Below, one piece after another: positions 19,527-29,961 of a DNA stretch of 64,000 nt. The position numbers were made by a program, and so were the translations under genes. The notes under the pieces were generated by a model. That model did no database searches. It worked only from the letters and a program-made list of their open reading frames with translations, and had not been told where the DNA came from. The stretch spans positions 868,001 to 932,000 of the forward strand of contig JAPFFF010000019.1 of the NCBI GenBank assembly GCA_039105265.1, read 5' to 3'. This DNA is from Tritrichomonas musculus (taxonomy: Eukaryota > Parabasalia > Tritrichomonadida > Tritrichomonadidae). How positions within the stretch are numbered: the stretch's first letter is position 1; the number at the start of each line of letters is the position of its first letter.

Positions 19527-22319
19527 ATGCCTATAAGGAAATCAAATCAACGACAAAAAGCAAAAACGAATGAATGCATTGTTGTAGCTGGGATAAATAC
19601 AATCAATCAAATTTCAACTAAATCAAATAATATCAACCATTATGATGCTGGAATTGTTAGTCCTCCAATTTTCACTTCTTTTAAAAAAGATGATCATTTA
19701 TCATATTCAGTTTATTTTTCTCATTCTGTTGTTGTCAAAAAAGATAGCGCTTATTCAATTGGAGTTAATACCGGAAATAAAAAAACGCAAGAAAAACCAA
19801 AACTTTTATCAACATTATCCGAAATAGAACTTGAATTTGAAGAAAAAAATAATTATTCAATTGCTTCTGCTGTATGCGGATCCTGCTATACATTATATCT
19901 ACTCAACCCACTTGATTCTGAAGAAAACCCGCTTTTAGCATGCTACTGGGAATCACAAAAAGAGCCATCTCCAGTATTTATATACTTAAACGACTTAATC
20001 CCAATAGCTCTTTTTGGGGGAAGGAAAATGGCCGCTGCAATTGATGATAAAGGAGATATTATCGCTATTACAGAAACAACTATTTTATCCGAAGATCATA
20101 AAGGAGAAATTATTTCACTTCCAAACAACGAAAAAGCTACATTTGTTTCATGTCTTGAAAAAACATTAATTATTTTAAGTAACGAAGGTAAAGTCTACGA
20201 ATACAACATAGGAAACCCCGGAGAAAAAGAAATTGAAGAAATCGAAGAACTAAAAGAAATTCGAATTAAAACGCTTTCAGGCACATGGCGTCATTGTCTT
20301 GCAGTTACAGAAGATGGTGAAGTCTATGGGCGTGGATTTAATGAATATGGCCAATTATGTCAATCGGAAGAAAAGAAACGAATTGACCAATTTGAAAAGA
20401 TTAAAGAATTAGAACAAGAACACATTGAAAGTGCTTATGCAGGAAGTTATCATTCACTTTTTATTAATACTAAAGGAGAAGTAATCTCGAGTGGTCGTAA
20501 TGAAAATGGTGAATTATTATTAAGCGAAGGTTCTAGTGAAGAAATCAAGAATACACCATGTTCTACATCAATCAAAGAAGGAGCACGATATTGTATAGCA
20601 GGATGTCAATTATCATGTGTATTTATTAATTGTGATCCACCAGATAATCAACCTAATCAAATTGTTAGTAAATTTATTTCAAAGGCAAATAAAAAAAACA
20701 CACAAAAAGCCAATACACAGCCAGAAGATTTTGACCAGGACAATAATGAAGATTTAGATAAGCTTCAATCTAAACTTTCAAAAATGAAAGAACAAATCGA
20801 GGCAAACAATAAATTCTTTGGTCAAATCCTAAACGGAAATAAAATGATGCTTTCAAAACTTCAAATTATTGAGCAAGCAATCGATAAATCCATTGAAGCA
20901 GTAAGATCAAATATTCTCAATTTCGAAAAGCAAAAGAACTCAAGTTCAAAAAAGAAAAGCACCAATCTAGACAATGATGAAGATATTGAAGTTGATAATA
21001 CCAATAAAAAGAATAAAACAACTAAAACTAGCAGAAAGTTAAATAACTCCATTAATCAAGAAGATATTGATGAAGATAACGAAGATATTCCTTATAAGCG
21101 TCTTCCATCTAATAAAATATCAAGTGGAAAAATAAGCAAAAACAAACAGAAGAAAGTTGCCACTAAAAGAGTTCAAGAAGAGATAGAAGAAGATGATAAT
21201 GAAGAAGAAGATGCCTTTTTACCACCAAAGTCAAAAACTAAAAATAGGACCAAAAATATCATCAAAAACACTCAAAATACAAATAACAAAAAATACAGTA
21301 TATCAAGCTCTCAACATGAATTTGAATATGATGATGAAGATGAAGATGAAGATGAAGATTTTATTCGTCCATCTCCTAATAAAATGAAAAAGACAAACCA
21401 AAAGAAAGCAAATGCCATAAACATTCAAGAAGAAAATAATGAAAATAGTGAAGAAGAAATGTTTAGTTTCGAACCAGCAGTTAAAAATAAAATTAAAAAA
21501 AGCATAAATAACCAAAAGAGCAATACCAAAAATTCAGGTTCTATGATGAGATCCAAACAAGAGGAAGAAGAAAATGAAGAAGAAGAAATTAATTTTGTAT
21601 CACCAAGATTAACATCGTCAAGCAAGAAAAATACAGCCAAAAATAACTCGAGATCTATGCGTAAAAAAGAATTGATCAATACTTTTCAAAATAATATTGA
21701 AATTGAAGATGAAGATGAAGATGAACAAATAGTATTTCAACCAATAAAGCAAAATAAGAGTTCAATTAGAAAAACAAACACAAAACCTCGTAAAACCCAA
21801 ACATATGTTAAAAATATAAATAGCGGTGAGGAAGAAGAAGAAGAAAATCAATATCAAAATAGCAGTAAAGGGAATAAAAAAGGCCAAATGAAAAATAAAA
21901 AGAGTATTAATAACAATATCATAAATAGTAATAATAATAGTGATGATGATTTCAATAATGAAGAAGACGACTTTGATGCTGGTACAGCTCGAACAAAAAT
22001 TTTAAACAAAAAGACAAAAAGAAGTACAAGTAAGAAAGCTTCTGCTAAAAAGAGCGGTAAATCTATCAATGATGATGATGATAATTTTAATATTGCAAAT
22101 GAAACAAGGAATTCTAAAAATGGCAGAATTTCTAATAATACCAAACCAAAAACCAAGAAAAACAACTTTTATGCTGATGATCAAGATAATGATGACGATT
22201 TTGAACAAAGTAATTCAATGAAAAAAAGAAAAATCAAAAAAGATTTAGTTAAACCAAAAGATAGAAATAGCGATGATTTTGAATATAACAACAATTTCAG
22301 TAGTGATGATAATGAATAA
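19527..22319 (+). CDS. RCC1-like propeller protein with long charged tail (paralog A)
   Basis: This is a 930-residue protein. Residues about 15-370 form an RCC1-type beta-propeller. Examples are VAGINTINQISTKS, GTWRHCLAVTEDGEVYGRG followed by FNEYGQL, and AGSYHSLFINTKGEVISSG followed by RNENGEL. A predicted coiled coil follows (about 400-460, LDKLQSKLSKMKEQIEANN). The remaining ~470 residues are low-complexity Lys/Asn/Ser with many Asp/Glu clusters (DDEDEDEDEDF) and short basic runs, likely a disordered nuclear tail. RCC1 itself is the exchange factor for Ran on chromatin, but many RCC1-like proteins have other roles, so Ran activity is not assumed. A paralog lies 382 bp downstream in the same orientation. 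Residues 189-372 are encoded by a block nearly identical to that paralog. Confidence 0.75.
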   Translation: MPIRKSNQRQKAKTNECIVVAGINTINQISTKSNNINHYDAGIVSPPIFTSFKKDDHLSYSVYFSHSVVVKKDSAYSIGVNTGNKKTQEKPKLLSTLSEIELEFEEKNNYSIASAVCGSCYTLYLLNPLDSEENPLLACYWESQKEPSPVFIYLNDLIPIALFGGRKMAAAIDDKGDIIAITETTILSEDHKGEIISLPNNEKATFVSCLEKTLIILSNEGKVYEYNIGNPGEKEIEEIEELKEIRIKTLSGTWRHCLAVTEDGEVYGRGFNEYGQLCQSEEKKRIDQFEKIKELEQEHIESAYAGSYHSLFINTKGEVISSGRNENGELLLSEGSSEEIKNTPCSTSIKEGARYCIAGCQLSCVFINCDPPDNQPNQIVSKFISKANKKNTQKANTQPEDFDQDNNEDLDKLQSKLSKMKEQIEANNKFFGQILNGNKMMLSKLQIIEQAIDKSIEAVRSNILNFEKQKNSSSKKKSTNLDNDEDIEVDNTNKKNKTTKTSRKLNNSINQEDIDEDNEDIPYKRLPSNKISSGKISKNKQKKVATKRVQEEIEEDDNEEEDAFLPPKSKTKNRTKNIIKNTQNTNNKKYSISSSQHEFEYDDEDEDEDEDFIRPSPNKMKKTNQKKANAINIQEENNENSEEEMFSFEPAVKNKIKKSINNQKSNTKNSGSMMRSKQEEEENEEEEINFVSPRLTSSSKKNTAKNNSRSMRKKELINTFQNNIEIEDEDEDEQIVFQPIKQNKSSIRKTNTKPRKTQTYVKNINSGEEEEEENQYQNSSKGNKKGQMKNKKSINNNIINSNNNSDDDFNNEEDDFDAGTARTKILNKKTKRSTSKKASAKKSGKSINDDDDNFNIANETRNSKNGRISNNTKPKTKKNNFYADDQDNDDDFEQSNSMKKRKIKKDLVKPKDRNSDDFEYNNNFSSDDNE
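20091..20642 (+). repeat. 552-bp near-identical block, copy 1
   Basis: By eye this block differs at one base from 23206-23757 (TGTGTA here, TGCGTA there). It codes for residues 189-372 of paralog A. Sequence on either side is clearly diverged between the two genes. Confidence 0.95.
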
Positions 22320-22701
22320 TGAAATTCAAAAATTAATGTTTATTTTTAATCCTATTCTTCTTTTATGTGATATATTATTATTTCATTATTAAAAAAATTA
22401 CTTCAAAATTAATTTATTATTATCAATTTTATTCCCAATACGAAAAAGTTCTCTTTTTTGGTCCATAATCACTTAGAATTTAGTTTTAAATTCGAAAAAA
22501 AAACCCTTTTTAGATTTTTGAGAATTTGACCAAATAAATTCGCAAAAAGCAGACTATGAAAACTTTTTAATATATCCAAAATATTATTCAGGAAGTAAAT
22601 TAATCCTGTTTATTTTTCGCATCCAAATTTTTTTTCCTGACTTCAAAAAAATTTTTGTAACAGAAAAATTCAGAAAGAAAAATTTTAGTAATATTTATGT
22701 T
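22320..22701. other. spacer between the RCC1-like paralogs
   Basis: AT-rich spacer of 382 bp with no gene or clear repeat. It contains several poly-A and poly-T runs. Confidence 0.6.
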
Positions 22702-24528
22702 ATGGAGGGATATCTTAAAGTAGCTGGCTTAAATAATTTCAACCAAATATCACTTAGATCAAATAGTGTGAACAATCTTAAACTTCCATTAGTTAGTCCA
22801 CCTTTATCTGCGAATATTAATCTTTCAGATTTATCGTCATATTCTACTTACTTTTCTCATTCAGTTATCATAAAAAATGATGGATCTGCAAAAGTGATTG
22901 GATCAAATTCACCAAATCAAATTTTTGGAAACCTTCAAAAAAAAATTTCAAATTGGACAAGATTAAAAAATAAAGAATCGTTTATATCAGCTGTTTGCGG
23001 AAATTCTTATGTATTATGCATGCTAAATTCAAATACTTGTGAAACATCTCTGGGATGCTATTGGAATGGAAAAAACAAAGGCGATCTAATTTTTATTGAC
23101 ATAGGTGACCGAACTCCAATAGCTCTTTTCGGAGGTAGAAAAATGGCCGCTGCAATTGATGATAAAGGAGATATTATTGCAATCACAGGAGCAGTTATTT
23201 TATCTGAAGATCATAAAGGAGAAATTATTTCACTTCCAAACAACGAAAAAGCTACATTTGTTTCATGTCTTGAAAAAACATTAATTATTTTAAGTAACGA
23301 AGGTAAAGTCTACGAATACAACATAGGAAACCCCGGAGAAAAAGAAATTGAAGAAATCGAAGAACTAAAAGAAATTCGAATTAAAACGCTTTCAGGCACA
23401 TGGCGTCATTGTCTTGCAGTTACAGAAGATGGTGAAGTCTATGGGCGTGGATTTAATGAATATGGCCAATTATGTCAATCGGAAGAAAAGAAACGAATTG
23501 ACCAATTTGAAAAGATTAAAGAATTAGAACAAGAACACATTGAAAGTGCTTATGCAGGAAGTTATCATTCACTTTTTATTAATACTAAAGGAGAAGTAAT
23601 CTCGAGTGGTCGTAATGAAAATGGTGAATTATTATTAAGCGAAGGTTCTAGTGAAGAAATCAAGAATACACCATGTTCTACATCAATCAAAGAAGGAGCA
23701 CGATATTGTATAGCAGGATGTCAATTATCATGCGTATTTATTAATTGTGATCCACCAAAAAATTCACCAAATCAAAAAATAGAAATTTTTAATATTAATC
23801 AGAAAGCAGAACAGAAAAAGCAATTATCACAAAAAAAGCAATTGTCACAAAACCAAAATAAAAAAACTTCAGGAAATAAGCCCATAGATACAAATCAATC
23901 AAAAGAATTTAATAATCTTTTTAATAAATTAGATTTATTTCAGAAAGAACTTCAATCATTTAACAATAAAATCTCAGATTTAAAAAAAGGTAGCCAATTA
24001 TTAATGTATTCTTTAGATCAAGTTAGTATCTCAGTTGACCAATTAATAGGAGATGAAAAAATATCAATATCAAATTTAATGCTCCCTTCAAATAATAATG
24101 CTAATAACAAAAAAAAGAAACAGCAATTGCAAAATATTAAAAATGAAAAACAGAGTATAAAATCAAAACAACGTTCAAATTCAAAAAAATTTAATGATCA
24201 AACAAACCATAAAAATTCAGTAACAATCATCAAGAATCCAGAAACTCAAGTAAATCGAATAAACCAAAATAAGAAAGACAACATTAGGAAACCAGTTATC
24301 AGAAATAATGATTATTCAAGTAGTGATGATGAAATAATATTCCCAGAGAAACGACCCAGAAATCAACTTGTGAGAAGAAATGTCAATCAAACTGTTAAAA
24401 ATAGCGACAATCACAGCATAAATGAAAAAGACGCAAATAAAATAATTATAAGTCCAAACAAACCAGAAAAAGTACTCATAGTATCAAAGAAAAAAAATGC
24501 CTTCTTTTTAAATAAAGATGATAGCTAG
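22702..24528 (+). CDS. RCC1-like propeller protein (paralog B)
   Basis: This is a 608-residue tandem paralog of the upstream gene. The first ~150 residues align with paralog A but have diverged (VAGLNNFNQISLRSNS here, VAGINTINQISTKSNN there). Residues 169-352 are nearly identical because the DNA is nearly identical. The tail after residue ~355 is unrelated in length and sequence: Gln/Lys-rich, a short coiled coil (about 395-440, LDLFQKELQSFNNKISDLKK) and Asn/Lys-rich segments, without the long acidic clusters of paralog A. The two proteins therefore share a propeller core but carry different tails, which suggests different partners. Function beyond an RCC1-like fold is unknown. Confidence 0.75.
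   Translation: MEGYLKVAGLNNFNQISLRSNSVNNLKLPLVSPPLSANINLSDLSSYSTYFSHSVIIKNDGSAKVIGSNSPNQIFGNLQKKISNWTRLKNKESFISAVCGNSYVLCMLNSNTCETSLGCYWNGKNKGDLIFIDIGDRTPIALFGGRKMAAAIDDKGDIIAITGAVILSEDHKGEIISLPNNEKATFVSCLEKTLIILSNEGKVYEYNIGNPGEKEIEEIEELKEIRIKTLSGTWRHCLAVTEDGEVYGRGFNEYGQLCQSEEKKRIDQFEKIKELEQEHIESAYAGSYHSLFINTKGEVISSGRNENGELLLSEGSSEEIKNTPCSTSIKEGARYCIAGCQLSCVFINCDPPKNSPNQKIEIFNINQKAEQKKQLSQKKQLSQNQNKKTSGNKPIDTNQSKEFNNLFNKLDLFQKELQSFNNKISDLKKGSQLLMYSLDQVSISVDQLIGDEKISISNLMLPSNNNANNKKKKQQLQNIKNEKQSIKSKQRSNSKKFNDQTNHKNSVTIIKNPETQVNRINQNKKDNIRKPVIRNNDYSSSDDEIIFPEKRPRNQLVRRNVNQTVKNSDNHSINEKDANKIIISPNKPEKVLIVSKKKNAFFLNKDDS
23206..23757 (+). repeat. 552-bp near-identical block, copy 2
   Basis: Matches 20091-20642 with one difference seen by eye, in direct orientation 3,115 bp apart. 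It encodes the later propeller blades of paralog B. Confidence 0.95.
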
Positions 24529-25032
24529 AAAGTATTAATTCAATTTGCTATCATTTACTAAATTTAGTAATGCCATTAATATGCCGCAGTACTAGCAATA
24601 TATCTGCTAGATTTCCGCGAAGCAAAAATTAATTATATACATGACTTCATTTTTACCATGAAAAACAGTCGAATAATATTATTCGACCATAAATCTGAAG
24701 AATTTTTATTATTAACTATGGTTACATTTATATGAAAGAACCATTTATGAAATTACACACTCACCTAAAAAATATATCCAATCTTTGCATACTCTTTGAT
24801 TTTGCAATTTTTAATCAAATATACTCCACAAAATATGGGGGCATACAGAGCAAAGAGCACATAGTACATAATCACTAAAGGTTGCATAATACATTTTTTT
24901 TAATCACTTTGTTAATTAGAAAATTTGTAAATAAATATACTTTTGTATTAAAATATAAATTTATATAAAACTAAATTTATTAAAGTAATCATGATAAATG
25001 ATAATAAAAAAAAATATAAACATATATATAAA
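24529..25032. other. intergenic region between convergent genes
   Basis: No gene is supported. A perfect 20-bp palindrome (GTCGAATAATATTATTCGAC) lies at 24668-24687 and could form a hairpin between the convergent 3' ends. The rest is AT-rich. Confidence 0.6.
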
Positions 25033-28008
25033 TTATGTCCGAGGTGATTTTTCTGGCAAAGGGGGTAACCTTGGTGATGAAGCAGCAGCAGCCAACATTT
25101 GATCTCTTTTCACTTTTTTCTCAAGTGCACTTACTCTAGCAACTTTTGGCTTATGATTGAACACTTTATCATATGTTGTTACGTAGTTAAGAACTTGACT
25201 TTGAGAATGCTTTAATTCTGCTTGAACTTTTTCAAAAGCTTCTTTTCTTTCACGAATCATTTCTTCAAGCTTTCTAATTCTTTCAATATCTTCAGGCCTA
25301 GCCTCTCTATTCTGAAACTTATCTTCCCAATAATTAACTTCAAGTTCAAGTTTAGCAATTATTTCTTTTTTCTGTGTTTCGATTTCTTTAATTTCGCTAA
25401 GCATTTTGGCTTTTCTATCTTCATATTGAATTTTTAGAGCATCCATTGCATTATTATACTCTTTCTCTTGATTGGATAGAATATTTTCTTGATTTATTCT
25501 TTGCGTTTCGCTTTCTTTCCGAAGTTGATCTAACATTTGCTGATTGTCATCAAATTCAGAGTGCTGCTTTGCTTGAAGTTCATTTATTTTTGATTCATAT
25601 GCGCTTTTTAAATCGGCCATTTTTTGCAAATATTCATGTTCTTTCTCTACATATTCAGCTCTTTTTTTATTTAAAATTTGCTCGTTATTGTTATTTTGAG
25701 ACAATAAACGATCATTTTCTTCAGAAATACTTTTTTGATGATCCTCTTTCAATTTTTTGAGTTCGTCACTCAAATCTTGAAGCTTTTTCTGTTGGCTTGA
25801 ATCTTGATTTTGCATTTCCTGTTCAAACTGACGACGTAATTCTTCAATTCTTTTTTGTAGCTCTGATATCAACTCTTCTCTTTTCTTAATGTTAATTTGA
25901 ATTTCATTTTGAGTACTTTCAATTTCATTTAAATTCGACTTTTTGAGAGTTTCTATATCATTATCTAATAGTTTAATTTTTTCTTCCATTTTTTGCTTTT
26001 CAGAGAGCAATTCCTTATTAAGTTCATCCATCTGCCTTTCAAATTCTTCAGCTTCCATTCTTTTTGATTCTTCATGCTTCCTTTCAATTTCAGCATTACT
26101 AATTTTTAATGCAGCAAATTTTGCAGATTGCTCAGAATTTATTTTTTGCTTTTCTCTTTCCCAATCATTATTGATCATACTGATTTCTGTTTTTATTTTA
26201 GCTATTTGAGATTCTCTTTTTCTTTTTTCATCAGCTAAGTAATTCTCAGCATTATCTTTAGCTTTTTGCTTTTCTTTAATTTTTTCACGTATAGCTTTTA
26301 ATTTTTCTTGCCATTCATCTTCTACTCTTTTTAATTCTTCTTGCTTCTCCTTTTCAATTTGAGAGGATAATTGGTCGGAATCCATTTTCATTTTATTATC
26401 CCAAGAATCTTGAAGATCTTTCATTTTTTTATTATGTTCTTCATTTAAATTTTTAATTCTGTCGTTTTGGAAATCTTTCATTTCTTTCATTTTTGCTTTA
26501 AAATTGTCTTCGATTTGATTTTTTGCTGCTTTGTGACGATCTTGAATTGACTGCAGGGATTCTTCACAATTCTTCTTCTTTTCTTGAAATGCTGCTTCAT
26601 TATCAGCTTTAATTCGTTCGATTTCTTTTTTAAGAAGTTCAATTTGATCTTGAATTTGTTTTGTTGATTGTGATGAAGATTGTGTATTATTCTGTAATTC
26701 CTCACGAAGTCGATTTAATTGGCTCTCGTGTTCTCGTTTTAATGTTTCAAGGGCTTCTATATGTTTTTGTTTCATTTCTGCAATTATTGATTCAAAATTT
26801 TGTTTTTCAGCAAATATTTCTGTTTTTAGACTTTGAATTGAAACTTCATGCTTTTTTTGAAGTTCATTTAATTCGTTTTGAAGTTCTTGTTCTTTGGATT
26901 TCGTTTGCTGTACGAATTCTTGATGTTTTTTATTGAGTTGCTCGATTGCTTTTTTGTGATCTTCGATAAGTTTCAATCTTCTTTGATCTGTCTCGTTTGA
27001 TGAAGATTTTGCACTTTCATCTAATTCTGCCATTTGTTGATTATGCCGAGCTCTTTCTTCTTCAATTTCAGCTTCAATTTTTTCCATTTTTTTCTTAAAC
27101 TCGTTATCTTCTTTTGACATTTTTTCTTTAACTTTATCGAGTTCACTTTGGTGTTGATCTAATAATTCTTGTAATTGATTTTTAAATTTATTAATTTCAT
27201 CATTTTGCTTCTGCGCAAGAATTTCTTTTTCTTTATTTATATTCTGTATTTTCGATGAGGTCTCCTCTTGCTGCTGTAATAGATAAAGTGATAAGTCATC
27301 AATATAAGCTATAATTTGATCTCTTTCTTGTTCAATTAAATGATATTGTTTTTCAATTTTGCGCTGTTCATCTAACAACGCTGCTGCATATGATTTTTGA
27401 TCATTTGATAATTTTAATTTAAGATCATTAAGCTCTTTCTCAAATCGTGATTTGAGTTCTTCTTCTGTTTTGGCAGTTTTCATGACGAGCGCATTATATT
27501 CTTTATTTTCTTTTTGAACGTGAGAAGCGAGCTTGCGTTTATTTGCTTCTTGAACACCTTTAACACCATCATCAATCATTTTCTGGAGTTGCTGCTGGGA
27601 AGTATTAAAAGATGAAAGAAGAGAATCGGATTTGCGCTTAAGATCAGCTACTTGCTGGCGAAGAGAAAGCAGCAATGTTGAAGTAGATTCAACTGTTTTG
27701 TGCGAAGAATCTTCTATACTAGCTCTTTTTTCATCAAATTGCTTTTGGGCTTTTTTAAACTCATTTTCATATCCTTCTTGAAGAGCAGATTCTAACTGAT
27801 TGCGAAGAGTTTTAAGTGACGATTCTGCAGAATCGATAGCTTTCTTAGATTGTACTTTTGCTGTTGAAAGTTCGTCCTCAAGGCGATTTTGAAGATTTTT
27901 AACATCATCTCGGCGATCAACTGACTCAGCGTGAAGTTTAAAAACTTTTTTAGTAAGAAAGGCGATACTTTTGCTCACATCAAATAGCCATTGCTCATTG
28001 ATCGCCAT
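25033..28008 (-). CDS. Long coiled-coil protein, FAM184-like
   Basis: This 991-residue protein is almost all heptad-patterned coiled coil, rich in Lys, Glu and Gln. The N-terminus SKSIAFLTKKVFKLHAESVD followed by RRDDVKNLQNRLEDE resembles the start of the FAM184 family (KIAQLTKVIYALNTKNDEHE), which is found in many flagellated eukaryotes. Coiled coil runs from about residue 35 to 950. The C-terminus is basic with a Pro-rich end (SSPRLPPLPEKSPRT). No motor or globular enzyme domain is seen. A cytoskeletal or flagellar structural role is likely. The FAM184 assignment rests on the N-terminal segment only. The start codon is the first ATG after an in-frame gap. Confidence 0.6.
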   Translation of the reverse strand: MAINEQWLFDVSKSIAFLTKKVFKLHAESVDRRDDVKNLQNRLEDELSTAKVQSKKAIDSAESSLKTLRNQLESALQEGYENEFKKAQKQFDEKRASIEDSSHKTVESTSTLLLSLRQQVADLKRKSDSLLSSFNTSQQQLQKMIDDGVKGVQEANKRKLASHVQKENKEYNALVMKTAKTEEELKSRFEKELNDLKLKLSNDQKSYAAALLDEQRKIEKQYHLIEQERDQIIAYIDDLSLYLLQQQEETSSKIQNINKEKEILAQKQNDEINKFKNQLQELLDQHQSELDKVKEKMSKEDNEFKKKMEKIEAEIEEERARHNQQMAELDESAKSSSNETDQRRLKLIEDHKKAIEQLNKKHQEFVQQTKSKEQELQNELNELQKKHEVSIQSLKTEIFAEKQNFESIIAEMKQKHIEALETLKREHESQLNRLREELQNNTQSSSQSTKQIQDQIELLKKEIERIKADNEAAFQEKKKNCEESLQSIQDRHKAAKNQIEDNFKAKMKEMKDFQNDRIKNLNEEHNKKMKDLQDSWDNKMKMDSDQLSSQIEKEKQEELKRVEDEWQEKLKAIREKIKEKQKAKDNAENYLADEKRKRESQIAKIKTEISMINNDWEREKQKINSEQSAKFAALKISNAEIERKHEESKRMEAEEFERQMDELNKELLSEKQKMEEKIKLLDNDIETLKKSNLNEIESTQNEIQINIKKREELISELQKRIEELRRQFEQEMQNQDSSQQKKLQDLSDELKKLKEDHQKSISEENDRLLSQNNNNEQILNKKRAEYVEKEHEYLQKMADLKSAYESKINELQAKQHSEFDDNQQMLDQLRKESETQRINQENILSNQEKEYNNAMDALKIQYEDRKAKMLSEIKEIETQKKEIIAKLELEVNYWEDKFQNREARPEDIERIRKLEEMIRERKEAFEKVQAELKHSQSQVLNYVTTYDKVFNHKPKVARVSALEKKVKRDQMLAAAASSPRLPPLPEKSPRT

Positions 28009-28576
28009 TAATTACTTATAACGATTTTTTGGATATATTAAACTTATTCTGACTTTTTGAGAATTTATATTGAATATTAAATATTGAAATTTCCTTTTAA
28101 AAAGTTTGATTTATTACAAAAAGTTAAAAACAATTTTACATAAATAAGAAAAGAAAAACAAATTACAAAACAACCAACAGAAGCTTACGCTATGCGATTT
28201 TAGAATCGAAAACCAACAAAACATAAAAATTCAGAAATTGAGATTGAGAAGAAAAATTTACATTTTAAAAAAAAATATTTTAAATTTGATGGAAGATCAT
28301 AACACATTCTCTTATTAAATAGCGCATGCGTTCGATTCCATGCATTATTTTATTTTCAATTTGTCAAAAAGAGAGTAAAAACTATTTCATCGTTTATTTT
28401 GAAAAAGAATATTTTTGTATTATAGATTACGGTTAATTCAACCTATTCATCTAAAAGGCCAATTTTGAAAATTGACTGTATCTTGTCATTTCAACTTTTT
28501 CAACTTTTTCAACTTTTTCATCTGCTTAATAAAAAAAGTAGTGAAAAAATTACACCGATTTTTTGTAAATCTAAAA
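28009..28576. promoter_or_regulatory. divergent intergenic region
   Basis: This 568-bp gap separates two divergently transcribed genes, so it should hold both promoters. On the left gene's strand ATCGTTATAAG lies about 16 bases before its ATG. Near the right gene, three 11-bp copies of CAACTTTTT-type sequence occur at about 28492-28523. No gene is present. The promoter role is inferred from position only. Confidence 0.4.
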
Positions 28577-29821
28577 ATGGGAGCTGACGAAAGTACTGAA
28601 GAATCTGAATTTAATATGCAAGGACCAAATCAATACTGTTATGATGATGCAACATACAGTGCAACAGACAATATGGCACCATCTTCAAAATATTCTCGAA
28701 TAGATGGTGAAAATATCCAAATGTTTATGGATGACAATCCTCTAGAAGATGAAGATGGTGGGACTATGCTTCAGACGTCAATAACAAAAATGGCATATAA
28801 CGGATACTGGTCAATCAAGCGCCCTTCTGGAAAATGTCCAACACCTCGTTCAGCTCACTTTACCGCTTACTCAGAAGAACTTAGAACATGCTTCATTGGC
28901 TACGGAAAGAAAAGAGATGGCACATTATTAAACGATGTTTGGGCTTTGGACATTGATGACTTGAAATGGACAAAATTGAAGCTTACCGGTGACCAAATTT
29001 CGCCACGTGAAGGAGCTGTTGCTACAATGATGGGAAATTATATTGTTGTATTCGGAGGTCAAGAAGATGAAAATTCATATTTCGCACAACTTCATACAAT
29101 TGATGTTACAACAGGCGAAGTTCTTATTGCCGATGCTCGTGGAAGTAAGCCAGCACCCAGAGCTAATCCAGTTATAGCAATTTACCGTAAAAGACTTTAT
29201 ATTTGGGGAGGTTATAACCAAGCCAAAGTTAGCGAACTTAATGTTCTCGATTTTGCTACAATGAAATGGGGTATAGTTGACACAACTGTAAAAGGAAGAG
29301 TTGGAGCTGCTTGGGCTGTTAGCAAACAAAGAATTTTTGTATATGGTGGTGCAAAATCATCAAGCCAATTTTCAGTTGTTGACATGAAAAATAACAACGT
29401 TATAAAAGTTGATTCTCAAGGATCTTCTCCAAAATCTGAAGTTTTGAATGCAGGAATGGTTAAAGTTGGAGGCTACCTTCTATTTTTCGGTGGCGAATAT
29501 AAAAACAATTATACATACGTATATGCATGTGAATTATCCACTCTTTGGTGGTTTGTCTTCTTTGTTGCACCAGATGGTGAAACTACATCAATTTCAGATG
29601 GTAAAATCAGTAGCGATGGTGTTTTCCAACTTCCGCGTACAAGCTCTTTCTCATCCATCTATGATCCCGTTAAAAGACAAGTTTTGGCTTTCTTGGGCCA
29701 TCCACACAAATCAGTTACTCCTATTTTCATTTTATCCGTTGGCGAAGCTATTTCATTTTTGAACCTTCGAGAAGATATGATGGCCATGCTTGAATTATCT
29801 CTTGATGATAATGGCTATTAA
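28577..29821 (+). CDS. Kelch-repeat protein
   Basis: This is a 414-residue protein from the ATG at 28577 (MGADESTEESEF). The frame is open further upstream but only to a TTG and through Phe-rich sequence. After a disordered acidic N-terminus (~75 residues) come about six kelch blades: FIGYGKKRDGTLLNDVWALD with SPREGAVATMMGNYIVVFGG, then ANPVIAIYRKRLYIWGGYNQ, RVGAAWAVSKQRIFVYGGA and GYLLFFGGEYKN. These are the di-Gly and Trp/Tyr positions of a kelch beta-propeller. No BTB or other partner domain is present, so it is a stand-alone propeller that likely binds another protein. The 9.4-kb transposon begins 140 bp after its stop codon. Confidence 0.85.
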   Translation: MGADESTEESEFNMQGPNQYCYDDATYSATDNMAPSSKYSRIDGENIQMFMDDNPLEDEDGGTMLQTSITKMAYNGYWSIKRPSGKCPTPRSAHFTAYSEELRTCFIGYGKKRDGTLLNDVWALDIDDLKWTKLKLTGDQISPREGAVATMMGNYIVVFGGQEDENSYFAQLHTIDVTTGEVLIADARGSKPAPRANPVIAIYRKRLYIWGGYNQAKVSELNVLDFATMKWGIVDTTVKGRVGAAWAVSKQRIFVYGGAKSSSQFSVVDMKNNNVIKVDSQGSSPKSEVLNAGMVKVGGYLLFFGGEYKNNYTYVYACELSTLWWFVFFVAPDGETTSISDGKISSDGVFQLPRTSSFSSIYDPVKRQVLAFLGHPHKSVTPIFILSVGEAISFLNLREDMMAMLELSLDDNGY

Positions 29822-29953
29822 TCCAACATCTTATTTTATAAGAGTTTAATTTATTTATTATTTTTTACCCAAGAAACTTATTAACTGAATAAAGACCAAA
29901 TTTATATATAAAAAGTTATGTGTCTATTAATATTTCAGAGAAATTTATAGTGA

Positions 29954-29961
29954 CGATTTCT
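29954..29961 (+). repeat. left target-site duplication (8 bp)
   Basis: CGATTTCT directly precedes the GGGA end of the large transposon and is repeated exactly at 39360-39367. Confidence 0.8.

Noticed and set aside
28322-28345. tRNA-like T-arm (GCATGCGTTCGATTCCATGC)
   Set aside because: No acceptor, D or anticodon arm can be placed around it, and the loop is too long.
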